Part shown: one piece after another, positions 42,514-55,290 of the stretch | How positions within the stretch are numbered: the stretch's first letter is position 1 | Layout of the letters: each line of letters starts with the position of its first letter | From: Magicicada septendecula | Taxonomy: Eukaryota > Arthropoda > Insecta > Hemiptera > Cicadidae | DNA length: 64,000 nt | Reading direction: 5' to 3' | Assembly: GCA_034769895.1 (NCBI GenBank) | Contig: CM068373.1 | Span: 19,387,967-19,451,966 of the forward strand | Notes under the pieces: generated by a model | What the model was told of the DNA's origin: nothing | The model's database searches: none | The model's input: only the letters and a program-made list of their open reading frames with translations | Translations under genes and position numbers: made by a program

Positions 42514-45500
42514 CTGCCCCCTGCTTAAGACTGTTCGTCCCGAACTGGCAAACCGTCTCTGAAGTAATACTTAGCCAGGCGATCTAGGTGGACGACCTTG
42601 AACCTTGAACGGCAAATGTCATACCGAGTTTTCATTTTATCACTGGCAATCTTCAGCCGTCCTCTTATCAAGCGATTCATTTCTCGCAGTTGGTTTTCTG
42701 ATTGCGAGAAATAGTTCTGTGGTTCTTGGGACTGAGTCTCAGGTGATCTGAACATCAAGTCCCTCGGAAGACGAATTTCCCGCCCAAACACCAATTTTGC
42801 TGGAGTCATGCCGGTTGTGTCGTGTACTAATACGCCATGAGGAATAGTGGTATACGTTGGTCCCAATCTGTTTGGTTCTCGTCAACAACCTTCGAAAGAT
42901 GCTGGTCAAGTGTCCTATTGAATCTCTCAACCATCCCGTCCAACTGAGGATGCAGAGGCGTTTTATAGGGGCTCCATAACGACAACAGAAGTTATGAACT
43001 AACTACTTTGCCACAGTGGTAACCTCCTGATTTGGAATTGCGTGGGCTTCCACCCACTTAGTAAAGTAGTCACCTACAACCACGATGTACCGGTTTCTAT
43101 CGTCAGTAATTGGGAATGGTCCAGGAATGTCTATGGCAATTCTCTCGAAAGCCAGTCCAACGTTATACTGTCTCATTTTTCCCCTGTTTCTGGTTTGTGG
43201 GCCCTTGCTTGCAGCACATATTTCACACGTCCGAACCCATTCCTCTACGTCGTGGCGAAGATGAAGCCAATAGAATCGCTTCCGTATTTTGTCAAGGGTT
43301 TTATTAACGCCAAGATGGCCTCCAGATGTTCCATCATGCATCTCCTTCAAAACAGACTGCACTTTACTTCGGGGAACTATCAACTGCATGACCACGTCTC
43401 GTCCATCTGCACTTTCCCAAGCCCTTTTCAGCAAGCCGTTCTCTAAGGTAAGAGATTCCCATTGTGCCCAGTACCCCTTCAGCATTTCGGAACCATGGCA
43501 GATATGTTGCCAATCTGGGCGGCAACATTCCTCTTTTGCTGTCAAGATCGGTCCAGTGTCTTCATCAGTCATCTGTTCTTGTCGACAGTCTTGTGTTGTC
43601 CAGCCGTCTGCCAGGAAATCTACAGTGATGGCTTGAACATGTTCGCTTGAGTTTTGTTCTCCCTTTCTGTGGCAATGTCGGCAGGCTTCCGGGCACGGTC
43701 TTCGTGATAAGCCATCTGCATTACCATGCAGGCGCCCCCGCCGATGTTGTACCTTGAAGTTGCACTCTTGCAGACGTTCGAGCCACCTTGCCAACTGTCC
43801 TTCCAGATTTTTAATTCTCAAGAGCCATGCAAGCGCGGCATGGTCGGTACGTAGTGAAAACTCTTTCCCAGAGAGGTATTTATGGAAGTGCTCCAAAGCT
43901 CTGACAATTGCTAACAACTTTCTCCTTGTAACACAAAAATTTCTCTCTGGTTTAGAAAGTGTCTTGCTGTAATATGCTATTATTCGTTCTTCACCGTTCT
44001 GCACTTGAGACAAAACTGCTCCTAGACCAGTACTAGTTGCGTCTGTGTCTACGATGTATTTCCCTTCGGAAGCTGGAAAAGCGAGAATTGGCTGCGAACA
44101 TAACGCAATGTTCAAAGTCCTAAATGCTTGGTCACACTCTCTCGACCACTGGAGTTTTCGTTTATTTTCCGTTAGCTCATTAGTGGTTTAGCAATAGTAG
44201 AGAAGCCTTTCACAAAACGTCTGTAATATGAGAATAACCCCAGGAAACTCCGAACTTTGTGTTTACTCTTTGGAATTGGCCAGTCTCTTACGGTGTCTAC
44301 TCTATTAGGATCCATGCTAACACCCGCTGCCGAAACCAGAGGGCCCAGATACTGTACTTCCTTCTGGAATAGAGAACACTTCTTCGGGCTCAGCTTTAGT
44401 TGGGCACCGAGATTTCTAGTCAGAACCTCCTTAAGGTTTTCGAAATGGTCTTTGAAAGTCTTTCCAATGACTATGAAATTGTCTAAATAAACAAGGCAAG
44501 TTTTCCATGTCAGGCCTTGGAGTACCAGGTCCATCAATCTTTCAAATATTGCCGGTACATTACAGAGTCCAAATGGCATGACGTTAAATTGGAATAAGCC
44601 ACTTGGGGTCGAGAAAGCGGTCTTTTACTTGTCTTCTTGATGAAGACCCACTTGCCAATATCCACTCTTCAGGTCCAATGTGGGAAACCACTGTGCTCCA
44701 GACAGCGTGTCGAGTGTATCATCAACGCGAGGTAATGGATACCAGTCTATCTTTGTAGCGTCATTTAACCTCCGGTAGTCTACGCAGAAACGCAATCCAC
44801 CATCCTTCTTCGCTACCAGCACTACCGGAGAAGACCAAGGATTTGATGAAGATTCGATTACTCCCTCTGTCAACATGTCCTATACCAACCGAGACATTTC
44901 CTCTTGTTTAGATAATGGAGGCCTTCGAGGAGGTTGGCGTATCGGTGTTGTGTCCCCGGTATTGATGCGATGTTGCACAAGAGAGGTTCTTCCCAGTGAC
45001 TGTCCCCGAACTGCAAAAGAATCTTTGAATTCATGTAAAAACCCTCCGAGTTCTTTTACCTTCCCACTTTAGAGGTCGTTAGAAGATCTGTTCAATAATT
45101 CCTGCAGTTCCTCTGGTTGCAGTTCTGCAGTTCGTTGCGTCATTCCGGCTACCCAGGCCACAGGAGTCAATTTGCCTAGGAACTTGTTGCTTTGTAAAGT
45201 GACAGTTTGATCCAAAATATTAGCAACTCTAATAGGTACATTTCCGGTTTCGTCAGGTTTTACTAAACTTCTGGCAATTAATGTGCCCGGTGTGCTGACT
45301 ACCTGGGGTTCGAATATAGAGCACTGGTTGCCCTTAGTATCTACCTCGGTTCTAACCATGATGATCTTTTCGGAGTTTTCTGGAACAGTTACGGCCACTT
45401 GATTTATTACGTTCATCGATTTTTCTGGTGTATTCATTGTGGAGAACATTACCTCTGTTTTTCCGATGCTCAAGTCATTGTTTTTGAAGTCGACTATAAA

Positions 45501-45944
45501 TCCGTATGCGTTCATAACGTTTACACCAAGAATTGCTTCATCGACAATGTCTGCAACAAATACTTGATGAGCAAACTCAAGTCGACCGAGGCGTAGGTGT
45601 ATCTCCACTTTTCCAAACACTTTTGTACGCCGTCCATTAGCTGTTCGCAAGCTGCAAGAGCACCAGATTGGTTTGAGATCTTTCACCATGTCGGCCCGCA
45701 CATTGGAAACTGTTGCGCCTGTGTCAACTGTAATCGAGGTTGGCCTTTCTTGAACGAATCCGGTACCTACCAAGCTCCCGCTGTTTTTCTAAAAAATGTA
45801 GAAATTGCGTATTGTCTAGGGGCTTCGTTCCTCCAGTTAGTCAGCACACGCCCCGTTGTACCGACTACTGCTCGTTTCCCTGCTGCTGAACTCTAACCCG
45901 ACAATCCCGTTGTAGATGTCCAGGTATCCCATTTCTGACACCAC

Positions 45945-46469
45945 TGTTACGGCGGTCTACTTGATCGTCGTAGATACAGTGGAAAACAAAATACAAGACA
46001 CCAATTAAGTTACTAATCACCAACTTTAATTTTCACAGTTAAACAGTTCGTAATTAACAACACAGTCTCTTACAACAAATGAAATAAAAATTTTTCACAC
46101 GCAATAAAATGTCAAGTAATAAAAAACACAATTGTATTACAATTATACCGCCCGATTATAAAACACAACACTTCACCAATAACCACTTGAACGCACACAG
46201 TAATATCGCCCGATAATAACTGAAAACAAAGGCCGCTGACGCCTTGAATTTATACAACGCTCACAGACCAGAACATTCCAAACTACGCCTTATCTCTAAA
46301 CTACGACGTAATTAATTGCGGGCTTGACACAGTCCGCGCGGATGGCGGCTTCCAGAAAAGTCTCGCGAGCGCATGTTGAAATCACGTACGCCACAACATT
46401 TAGCCGTATTCCACTGGGTTCGTCTGGGACATTCGGTAAACACGTAGATTGTTCTCTAATGTCGTAACA
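45945..46469 (-). repeat. LTR of family G element (right)
   Basis: Starts TGTTACGGCGG, ends GTCGTAACA; same length as the left LTR. Confidence 0.92.
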
Positions 46470-47180
46470 ATATATACACTGACGACATGTTGACGAGCAA
46501 TGGAACTCCACAGTGATTTTGGGAATACAACTTATCAAATAAACTTGTATGGTTTCCCTGCTATATGCGGATGACATAGTACTTATTCAAGAAAATGATG
46601 AAGATTTACAAAGAGCTATGTTTCAATTACAAAAAGTGGGAAGAGAGCGCTCACTGGCAATTTCAGTAAGACCAAAACCATGGCCTTGAAAGGTAAATAT
46701 CCAGTGATGACTAAGATAGTTATAAACAGCAGTACTTTAGAACAAATATCTCGGCTGTGTAGTAAGCTATGAATCTGAATATGATATAAAAGAGAAGACA
46801 AATAAATTTAGGAATATTTGTAGTACGACTCATAGAAATCTTAGAAAAAAAAAACAAGACAGAGCACAAGGATTAAATTTTATAAGACAGTTGCAATACC
46901 CACATTGATTTATGTGAGTGAGGCTTAGGTCATGACAAAAAAGGAAAGCGGCAAGATTCAGAGTGTTAAAATGCAGTTTCTTTGAAATATAATTATTACA
47001 TTATACATTACAAGATACAATAATGAAAGAAGGCATCAGACCAGAACTCGAAGTAAAGGACATACGATTGCCGAAAGCCATTGGTAGAAGAGGCGTGGGT
47101 CGTCCGAGAATGAGATGGGTGCCGGAACAGGTTTATATAACCTAATCCTTGAAGAGGAGAAGAAGAAGAAGAAGACGAAG
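46470..47180 (+). pseudogene. LINE family X, part right of the Gypsy insertion
   Basis: Continues TDDMLTSNG, then YADDIVLIQENDEDLQRAMF (catalytic YADD intact), a region with stops and slips, YLGCVVSYESEYDIKEKTNK, and the end LEVKDIRLPKAIGRRG and GRPRMRW before a GAAGAAGAAG tail near 47155-47177. Same family as 11790-12530. Together with 41800-41988 it gives the last two thirds of an RT region split by a 4.5-kb LTR element. It is dead. Confidence 0.8.
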
Positions 47181-47493
47181 ACATTCTCAGAGAAAATTAA
47201 ACATACACACACACACACTCTCTCTCTCTCTCTCTCTCTCGCACACAAATTTATTCTTATTCTTATATCATAGAAGTATTTATTTAGTTATTTCAGTTTA
47301 CGTACACATTTATAAGCAGAACTGCATGTCTTATTAGCAAGACACAAATTTTCTTACACAGCGACATCTGTTAGAAATAATAAAATCAATTATTTTGACG
47401 TTCTTGTAAATGTGCATATTATGTACTATCAAGAGAAGATTGTTAAAGTTACCTTGTGTAGCAAGGTTCCCTTCCTTGCAACTTCTTTTTTTA

Positions 47494-47549
47494 TATTTTA
47501 TACACAACGCGTTTCGAGACTTATAGTCCCATCATGAGGTGATAAAATA
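47494..47549 (-). ncRNA. Hammerhead-like motif, left arm
   Basis: Minus strand: UAUUUUA-U-CAC pairs with GUG-UA-UAAAAUA; core CUCAUGA (one change from CUGAUGA), U, a GGGAC/GUCUC hairpin, GAAA. Confidence 0.55.
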
Positions 47550-47839
47550 TGTTCACTCAATAAAGTGATAAGTAAATACTAATTATAATTAGTAAACGGT
47601 AAAGTATAATAAAGTATAATAATATTAGTGACGAAACTCGTTGGATTTGAAAGAAAGTTTTTATTCAGAAACTGATCATCCTGAGTTCTGGAGGGTCTGT
47701 AAATTTCAAACTCTTCCAGTGGGTCCATGACTTTGCTCTTTGTGCAGAAATGCAGTAGTTCGAAACTGTTTTAAAAACTGAAATAATTATGGTCATCAAT
47801 TATAACTTTATTAATTGACGTACTCAATGTGAGTGAACA

Positions 47840-47895
47840 TATTTTATCACCTGATGATGGGACTATACGTCTCGAAACGCGTTGTGTGTAAAATA
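47840..47895 (+). ncRNA. Hammerhead-like ribozyme, right arm (strong helix I)
   Basis: UAUUUUA (47840-47846), U, CAC pair with GUG (47884-47886), UG, UAAAAUA (47889-47895). CUGAUGA (47851-47857), extra U, a GGGAC-UAUAC-GUCUC hairpin, GAAA (47874-47877), C-GC-G helix III, U-U step. Confidence 0.75.
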
Positions 47896-47955
47896 TAAAG
47901 AAAGAAGTTGCAAGTAAGGGAACCTGGATACACAAGATAATGGTAACAATTTAAT

Positions 47956-49991
47956 TGTACGTACAACTTGGAGACCACAACAACTATGTACAACAAGAAG
48001 GGAAAGAGAGAGAGAGAGAGAGAGAGTATTACATTACATTCTCTGAAAAATCTTGTTTTGTTATTTTTTTTAAGTTTCACCTGAATCCTGACAGCATACG
48101 GAAAACCAAAGCAAGCAAAACTGCTATACAAATTTTGAAAATTTATATTTTTATTAACAAGAAGGTTTTTGATCTAGAAGGAGGAAAGCTCTAGTGAAAG
48201 CCCCTCTAACTGAAATAAATACAAGGTCAAGGTCAAGAATTAAGAATAGCTATACAGGGTGTAAGAAGGCTATTTATTTTTATACAAATACGTGTGTCAC
48301 GTTTAAAACGTTCACCGTATTTTCGGGTCTATAACTTCAACAACTTCCGTTTACTCGCTTAACACGCGGTAATGGATAAATAGGCATAAGAAGTAGTGAT
48401 GTTACATTAATGCCAAGCATGCTCATTAGATCCTCCGTAATTTTATTTTAATTTCTACATAAATTATAGCGGCCTTTTTACCAAAACATCGGTCACAGTT
48501 CCGTGAAAGAATTTGCGAGTTGTTTGCAAACTATTTTTACATCGTTTGTTTCCTGAACATTGGCTCTGTGTTTTGCTTCTTTTTATCTTATAAGAGATAA
48601 AATTACTTCCCATTCATATTAAATGTGGATATGCAAGGGTGTGTGTAAACTTTGACGAGAAGTGTCTTAAGATGTTAAGTCTACAGTGCAAATACTGAAG
48701 TAAGTAATAATATGTAAATCATGGACGCAAAACAAACAAGGATAAGGACGTTCAGTGATCCTGTTCTGATACAGTATATCACACTCAGTAACGAATTAGT
48801 TTTTGTGACAATCGAGCGTAGACAGACGCAAGTGTTACAAAGGGGAATACCTTTATGTCAAACGATCCGTTTGCTACCCTGTAAAAATATTGGTTGAAAG
48901 AATTCAACACCATTTTGATCTGTCGTATTTTCTTCAAAGGTCATTCAATATTACTATCAATCTGCCAGCTTACCCTGAAATTGATATTTTCTAATAGAAT
49001 TAGTTTTCCAGTTGTCTATGAAATATAGATACACTTGAATATGTAAGTGAGAAGTATATATAAAAAAAAATAAAAATAATATAAAAATAAATACAAATAA
49101 GTATAAATATGCTCAAACATATAAACATGTTTTATTGTTTGTAACACACTCTTAATCTCAGGACAAGCTCATACAAATTATACTTAAAAACACATTAGCT
49201 CTTTTTGACTTATTTAGATTAATACAAACAATCATTAACAATAGTTTAATTTCAGATATTTTATTTTGAAATTGTATTTCTTTTTTTTCTAATTATTCCT
49301 AGTACAAACTCCTGCCACTACACCAAGAGGGCTGCTTACCAAGACGAGGCCTGGTTAAATATAAGGCCTTATTTCTGTCTTGGTTTACAATTAAATTTAA
49401 TTGTTAACGTTTTTACACAATTTAAACTTGATGGTGCGTTATTTTGAAAAAAATTATTCTGTTTGTATTTCACAGTTCTATGTAATGTTCGAATGTTTTA
49501 ACTCTGCCACTTATATTCATTAACTAAGTGTATTGGGTTATGTTTCTTGGTTATATTTTACTTGGTATATTTCCAAATCAGTGTATGTTTGGATATTTTC
49601 TTAAGTTTTTGTTACCTAATGTTTATCATCAATGCTGTATTTGGATTTATTCTGGCTAATTACTTTCTTCTTAAATTGTTTGTCACTTATAGTTGTCACT
49701 TCTGTTGGTTTCTTGAAGAATAAATCTTTTACTTTGACTGGCAGTGTAAATCTTTGCTCTATCATGACGTTTATTTTTTGACATAAACTTTGTCATTACT
49801 CATCCTGACATCCTGACTCTGTCATTACTGACGAATTTTTGGCACTTTTAAAATTGATTTTAAGCCAGTTTACACAACACTCTCTTCTGGGTTGAACTAG
49901 ACATCTTTGAAAAGGCCTTGCATATAAAAAATGATTGAAAAGGGATGTAAGTCCTTACATCTTATCCAGAAAGGGCAACTTTGTTGTGTTC
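47956..49991. other. No gene recognised
   Basis: AT-rich intronic sequence with a short GA run (48006-48028). TACAGGGTGTAAGAAGG near 48253 looks like a DNA-transposon end, but no partner was found. Confidence 0.35.
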
Positions 49992-50649
49992 ACTTGCTAA
50001 ACTGCTACTTGTCATGTTCCGGACGAGGCCTTTCAGTGTTTCCACCAGTTTCAAGTCCTAAACCACGTCAAAAATCCCACGACAAATAATTGGTTAGGTT
50101 GAGAGGACACGCAAGGAGAGAAGGAAATAGGACCACTTATTCACTAAACACTAGGCATTTCATGGAAACAGGGCAAAAATACACCAACCCTCTTAAAACT
50201 GTTGAAATATTAAAAGTGAAAAATAATTTAAATGAAAGGGTGGTTTTATGAAGAGTAAGCAATTTTAAAGGTAAAAAAGAAGAACAGTAATATACTAATG
50301 AATGTAGAAACAGAATTTAGTAATGAATAAATATTTTATCATATTTTGCAAGGGTGAGACATGTGTATTCCGTGAGAGTGTTAGGTAAGCAGACAAAGGT
50401 GGGTATAAGGTAATAGAGGGAGAGACGAAGCTTCGTAGTAAGTAGCAGAGGCGTGGCTTAACGGAGCTGAGCCAATAGGGTAGTGACTAGTAGACTTGTT
50501 TACAATTTGACCTGCCGTGAAGGCGGATTCACGGGTATATATACGGGTTCCAGCGGGATATCTTTTGTCGTGGTTTAGGGCTTGAAAATGTTGAAAACAC
50601 TGAAAGGCCTCGTCCGGAACATGACAAGTAGCAGTTCAGGAAGTAAAGA
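49992..50649. mobile_element. Fold-back element with 75-bp arms and promoter-like centre
   Basis: AACTGCTACTTGTCATGTTC on the left mirrors GAACATGACAAGTAGCAGTT on the right, continuing through CGGACGAGGCCTTTCAGTGT and CTAAACCACG. Between the arms, CGGGTATATATACGGG (about 50531) is a clear TATA-type patch pointing at the right arm. ACACTGAAAGG...CCGGAACATG in both arms is reminiscent of, but not, a hammerhead core. Confidence 0.7.
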
Positions 50650-50889
50650 CGTCAACGTTGGAATTACAGAGACTGCTAATTCAAATAAGAAAAATAACAA
50701 GATGAACTGTGCAGGAAGGCGTAAGAATAAATAAATCAGTTATCAAAGTTCAATCAACGTAAAGAGATAGCAACGGTCGAATGAACGAAACCTCCTGTTA
50801 GACACATGAAAATCATCACTATCTGTTAACAAGGTTTAAACAAAAAACGGCTTGTTTAGGTTTTGCAAGGAGATACATTAGAGATGGTC

Positions 50890-51075
50890 ACTCCGTCACT
50901 CCGCCGCTTCTTCGGACGTCCCACACCTTTCCGTTCTTTCGGCTTCGGGTTATAATTCAATAGTTATTTGGAAATGAGGCGGTCATTTATTCCGTTAAGA
51001 TTTTCAACCATTTTAGCGGGTATTTGGCAATCCTGTCGAGTATACTCATGAAACAGTCAGACGAAAAACAAATCA
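50890..51075 (-). pseudogene. LINE family Y 3' fragment
   Basis: SILDRIAKYPLKWLKILTE on the minus strand, with RRSGG-type end, matches the family Y end at 54408-54629 (ILDRIAQYQLNWWEYL). Confidence 0.65.
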
Positions 51076-51079
51076 TACA

Positions 51080-52231
51080 ACAGGAAAAGCCTAAAGAATG
51101 TGATAAAGTAAGGTATACGAGTAATCTGGACCTAACACAAATCTTCGTAGATTTTACGCAAGCATATGACAGCATATAGACAGGACTAAACGTTTTGAAA
51201 TTATACCCATTAAATTAGTACAACCGACAAGATTGATAACGATAGCCCACAGACGACAGCCAACGTCAAACTGCAAACGGGTACGACAGAAACTTTTAAT
51301 GTCACGAGAGGGTTAAAACAGGGTAATGGGCTGGCCCTGTTCAACTTAGCACTTAAATATGTGATCAAAAAATTGTCAATTTGTAGGAATTCAACATTAG
51401 AACATAAAATGGTCCAGATTGTAGGGTATGCAGATGATATTAATATTATGGCAAGATCCTAAGGAAGAGCAAAAGAGACATTCCAGGAACTCAAAGGTGA
51501 AGCAGAAGAGATAGGATTGCAGGTTAATAGAGATAGAACAAAGCTTATGATCACCACTAGGAAGAAAACCAGGAAAACTGAACAGTTTGAAATTGAACCA
51601 CTAAACCTGGAAATAGTGAATCAGTTTAAATATTTGGGATGTTGGATGGCAGAAAATAATGAAGAAATAAGTGAAATAAGGAAAAGCATACAGACTACAA
51701 ATAGAGCATAGCCTATGCTTCATTGACATCTATATTCAAGACAAGGAATATCCACCATCAGTCCAAGGTCACATTATATAAAGTTATGATTAGACCGGTG
51801 ATAACATATGGCAGCGAGACTTGGACTCTGAACAAACAAGCTGCTAACATAGTCAATAATTTTGAAAGGAGAATTTTGAGGAGAATATATGGACCAATCC
51901 AAGTCAATGGAATATGGAGAGTGCGTCATAATGAGGAGTTATACAAGCTGTATAAAGACATTGATCCGGCCACCACCATCCGATTGCATAGACTGCAATG
52001 GGGAGGACACATCATTAGGATGGAAGGCAACCGAGTACCTAGGAAGATACTGTTTAGTCAAATCGAGGGTAGAAGGCCTGTCGGAAGACCCAAGGATCGC
52101 TGAATTGACGCAGTGGCAAGGGATGCTGATACTTTACTTAAAAGAACGATGGAGATCGATCACCAAGGACAGAGAGAAATGGAAGCGGATGGTTATAGAG
52201 GCTAAGGTTCGACTCTGAACTGTGACACCAT
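51080..52231 (+). pseudogene. LINE (family Z) RT fragment with 3' tail
   Basis: Order: LDLTQIFVDFTQAYDSI (RT motif A), VTRGLKQGNGLA, MVQIVGYADDINIMARS (catalytic YADD), GLQVNRDRTKLMI, NQFKYLGCWMAENN, VMIRPVITYGSETWTLNKQA, FERRILRRIYGP and LQWGGHIIRMEGNRVPRKI, ending near TLNCDT followed by a (GAA)n tail. Stops or slips occur at about 51178, 51462, 51709 and 52101, so it is inactive. The 5' endonuclease half is missing. It lies directly beside the opposed LINE-Y fragment. Confidence 0.85.
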
Positions 52232-52327
52232 AGAAGAAGAAGAAGAAGAAGAAGAAGAAGAAGAAGAAGAAGAAGAAGAAGAAGAAGAAGAAGAAGAAGA
52301 AGAGAAGACGACGAAGAAGAAGAAGAA
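52232..52327. repeat. (GAA)n tail/microsatellite
   Basis: About 30 GAA units follow the LINE Z end, as with the tails of LINE X and the LINE end at 58.9 kb. Confidence 0.9.
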
Positions 52328-53999
52328 GGTATACGAGTAGATAACTACAAACGACAGGCGTTTTAATTCCAAACGTGACGACTAGTAACACTTAGCGTAC
52401 AATTACTTTGGGTCGTCGCAGAACTGAACTTTAAACAAACTAAAGTTTAAGATGGAGTGTTAAATTTTGGGAAAGCTCGGGAGAGTAAATTTAGCAAAGT
52501 TTGTATTGTAATTGTTTACAGGTGAACAAGTTTGTGCGAGCGAGCAGAGGCTGAACAGACAAGTTAGTAGATAAATACACTTGAATGGATGAACGATTCA
52601 GTGAAACTTTGAATACGCATTTGAGCTGACAAAGGGTAGATTGAACGTCTTGAGTAAACAGCTGAGAAACTATCACCTGTAATCTCTTTCTAAACGCCGA
52701 GGGATAACACGTTCTTGAGTATCCAAGCTTATGTGAAGGACACGAATTTGGTTAATTTGTAGAAGCAACGAAATCGTTTGAATTGATAAATAATGGGCGA
52801 TTAATGTCAATCAGACCGTATAAACAGTTTAAAGAAGACATAGCATGTACGCAGGTTAGAATAAAAGAACAAAAATGAAGTTTTTTTTTTTAAATCAAAA
52901 ATTTTATTTTTCGGTTGAAAGTTGTTTTAAAAACCTAAAAATACTTAAAACTAACATTTTAAACAATGTTCCTTAATGCAGTGTACATTTTAGTGTGCAG
53001 CCAGACACAAATGTGCAGTGATAAAATTGGAAAATGTGAGAAAAAAGTCGGGAAAACAAATTAACTGACATTTGAGTAAAAAATAATGTAATGAAACAAT
53101 ATTTATCCTTATTCAAAACTGAAGCAGTTTTAACTTAAGCTTAACATATTTCATTTTAATTATTGTCTTTAAAACTCTTGTTTAAAAAGTCTTGTTCTTC
53201 ATTTTATTTTTCTCGAGGCCTTCTTCCTTCTCTTTGCTTTCACGGCTCTTCTTTCTTGCCTCTGGAAAAACTGCTCCGTTGCTTTTGGAGTCTTCCTGAC
53301 TCGGTGTTGTCTTTTATTCATTCATGTAAGCTCTGCATTGAGGGTATCCCACTCCGACAACGATGGCATGTTAATATGAATATACAAGTGGAGATTTTCA
53401 GTGTCAATACTAAAGCGCTGGCAGTGATCAGTTTTCAGCATGTTACTGGCACTTATAATTATTTCTACATCCGCACTGTGAGGCTTGGCTACTAAGATTC
53501 TAGCGAATATGACACAAGTGTTTGAAAGGTTGTTTGATTGGCAAATAAATTTTACTTTTTCTGAAAGGGTTGTTTTCTTCAGAAATGCATAATGTTACGT
53601 TTTGGCAGATATATTTTTTAAAACATTTTTTGAAAATTTAAATAAGACTAGAAATGCATTAAAACTAAATTTTGACAAATATACTTTTGTATTTGAAAAA
53701 CCTTTTTAACATTTTTAGAAAAATCCAGAAATTTTTATACCGTACTAAAGTAAAAAAACCCAGTTTATCAAGATGATTTTTTTTGTTTTCTGGTAATTAG
53801 GGAAGATTAGAAAAGCACTAAAATAACGTTTTGGCAGGTCTAATTTATGAAAATTTCCCGGGGGAGAACTCCCGGAGCCCCCGTTCCGGTAAACTAACAT
53901 TTGTGCAGTAATAAAAATTTCTTAAAATATACCCTGGATTATATATTGTTCAAACGTGCAACCTGTATTTATTCACACAGTGTCTTTATATGCTGTCAT
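52328..53999. other. No gene recognised
   Basis: AT-rich. CCCGGGGGAGAACTCCCGGAG at 53858 is a short GC palindrome. ACAAATGTGCAGTGATAAAA (53008) and ACATTTGTGCAGTAATAAAA (53897) form a direct repeat around about 870 bp, possibly the flanks of an unidentified element. Confidence 0.4.
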
Positions 54000-54394
54000 A
54001 TGCTTTTACTCTCTGCTACATTCCATATGCAATTACAATATGCATTGCAATTGCAATTGATTTTCGTAATTGAGATTCGTAATTGTTTATTATCTCAAAG
54101 CATGCATATTACAGATTCTTAACCTCAGGGCATGCAGCACATAAAATGAAAAAAAAATTACAAATAATCAGTTCAATTCAATTAACGTTTCCAATAATAA
54201 TACTCGTATCATCAATTTCGCTGATCAAGTCATGTTTTAATTTCTCTACATTTGTCTTCATATCATCAGATTTGTTATTAATTTGTCTTTCTCTATCTAA
54301 CGTATTACGTGTTTGATTAATTTTATTAGTAAATTCTTCATCATCATTATCACCATTTTCACGGATTGAACCAAGGATGGTTTGTTCCGATCTC

Positions 54395-55290
54395 AAATAG
54401 GCAAAGATTAGAGCTGGTCATTCCAGCGCTTACACGGACCTCCCACACCTCTCCGCTCCCTCGGCTTATACTTCCATAGTTGTTTGGGGATGCGGCAGTC
54501 ATCCATTTGGCAGAGATATTCCCACCAATTCAGCTGATACTGGGCGATCCTGTCGAGTATAATCATAATATCTGTGTTTCTTCTATGATCATGGAGAGTA
54601 TACCCTGCCACGTGCCTGAGAAATCTCATTTCAGCCGCTTGGATGCGACTGGCCTGGCCTTCCGTTAAAGTCTAATTCTCAGACCCATAAAGAAGTGTGG
54701 GAAGAACCATCACCTTGTAGAATTTCAGGCGTGTTCCTTTACTTGCTGACTTAAGGGTTCCCTGATGGTCCCGCACATAAGGTTGAACTTATGCAACTTA
54801 TTCACAACGTCATTGCTTGCATTATAAGACACACTGTAGCCCAGGTACTCAAAAATTGCTAACTTGTTCCAGGACAGTACCATGTATAACAATTTTTGCC
54901 CGTACGTGATCAGTTCCACAAAAGCCGTCACCTTGGTTTTAATTGTGGACATCTGGATTCCAGAGTCTTTGCAGATTCGATTTAACAAATGTATCCCCAT
55001 CTGCATCTGTTTTCAGAGTCCGACAGAATAGCCTGATCGACCGCAAAAAGCAAAGTGTCAGTTGTAGAGTGACCAAACATAAAATGTTCTGAAAGACACA
55101 TCTACCAGTTTTGTACGACATAGTCTATATATATAAATTAAAAAGAGAAGGTGATAATGGACACCCTTGTCGTACTCCACAATTGATTAGGTCAACTCTA
55201 GGAGCTGTTCTCGGTTTTCCTGCTTCTATTAGTCAATTCTTCTTTAAAATTATCAGTTCTATCAGTCAAGTAATGTTCAGTTCGTCTATA
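54395..55290 (-). pseudogene. LINE family Y fragment
   Basis: Minus strand: INCGVRQGCPLSPSLFNLYI (RT palm), SGIQMSTIKTKVTAFVELIT, FEYLGYSVSYNASNDV, FNLMCGTIREPL, MRFLRHVAGYTLHDHRRNTD, ILDRIAQYQLNWWEYL and KPRERRGVGGPCKRW. Several frame changes and the YADD box region damaged (FAVDQAILSDSE). Sister fragment at 50890-51075. It appears inserted in the Gypsy-like fossil. Confidence 0.78.

Larger units (their letters stand above)
41989..46469 (-). mobile_element. Ty3/Gypsy LTR retrotransposon fossil (family G) with both LTRs
   Basis: It is bounded by two 525-bp LTRs (41989-42513 and 45945-46469), both TG...CA, with ATAT duplicated outside. Parts on the minus strand: primer-site-like TGGTGTCAGAAATGGGA next to the right LTR, a trace of gag end, protease (about 45070-45770; VDTGATVSNV), reverse transcriptase and RNase H (about 43600-44880; VLVAKKDGGLRFCVDYRRLN, HKYLSGKEFSLRTDHAALAW), and integrase (about 42530-43550; CEICAASKG, IAIDIPGPFP). 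It is broken, with several breaks. About thirty LTR differences by eye suggest moderate age. It is nested in a LINE in beat intron 1. Confidence 0.9.
47440..47955. mobile_element. PLE-derived fold-back with paired ribozymes
   Basis: Arms TTGTTAAAGTTACCTTGTGT and, inverted, ACACAAGATAATGGTAACAA run inwards over 100 bp to a core in each arm. The non-coding spacer holds GGAGGGTCTG and AT-rich sequence. Confidence 0.78.

Noticed and set aside
53163-53495. 110-codon open frame with a signal-like start
   Set aside because: No family resemblance, no conserved cysteine pattern or domain, and AT-rich intronic context.
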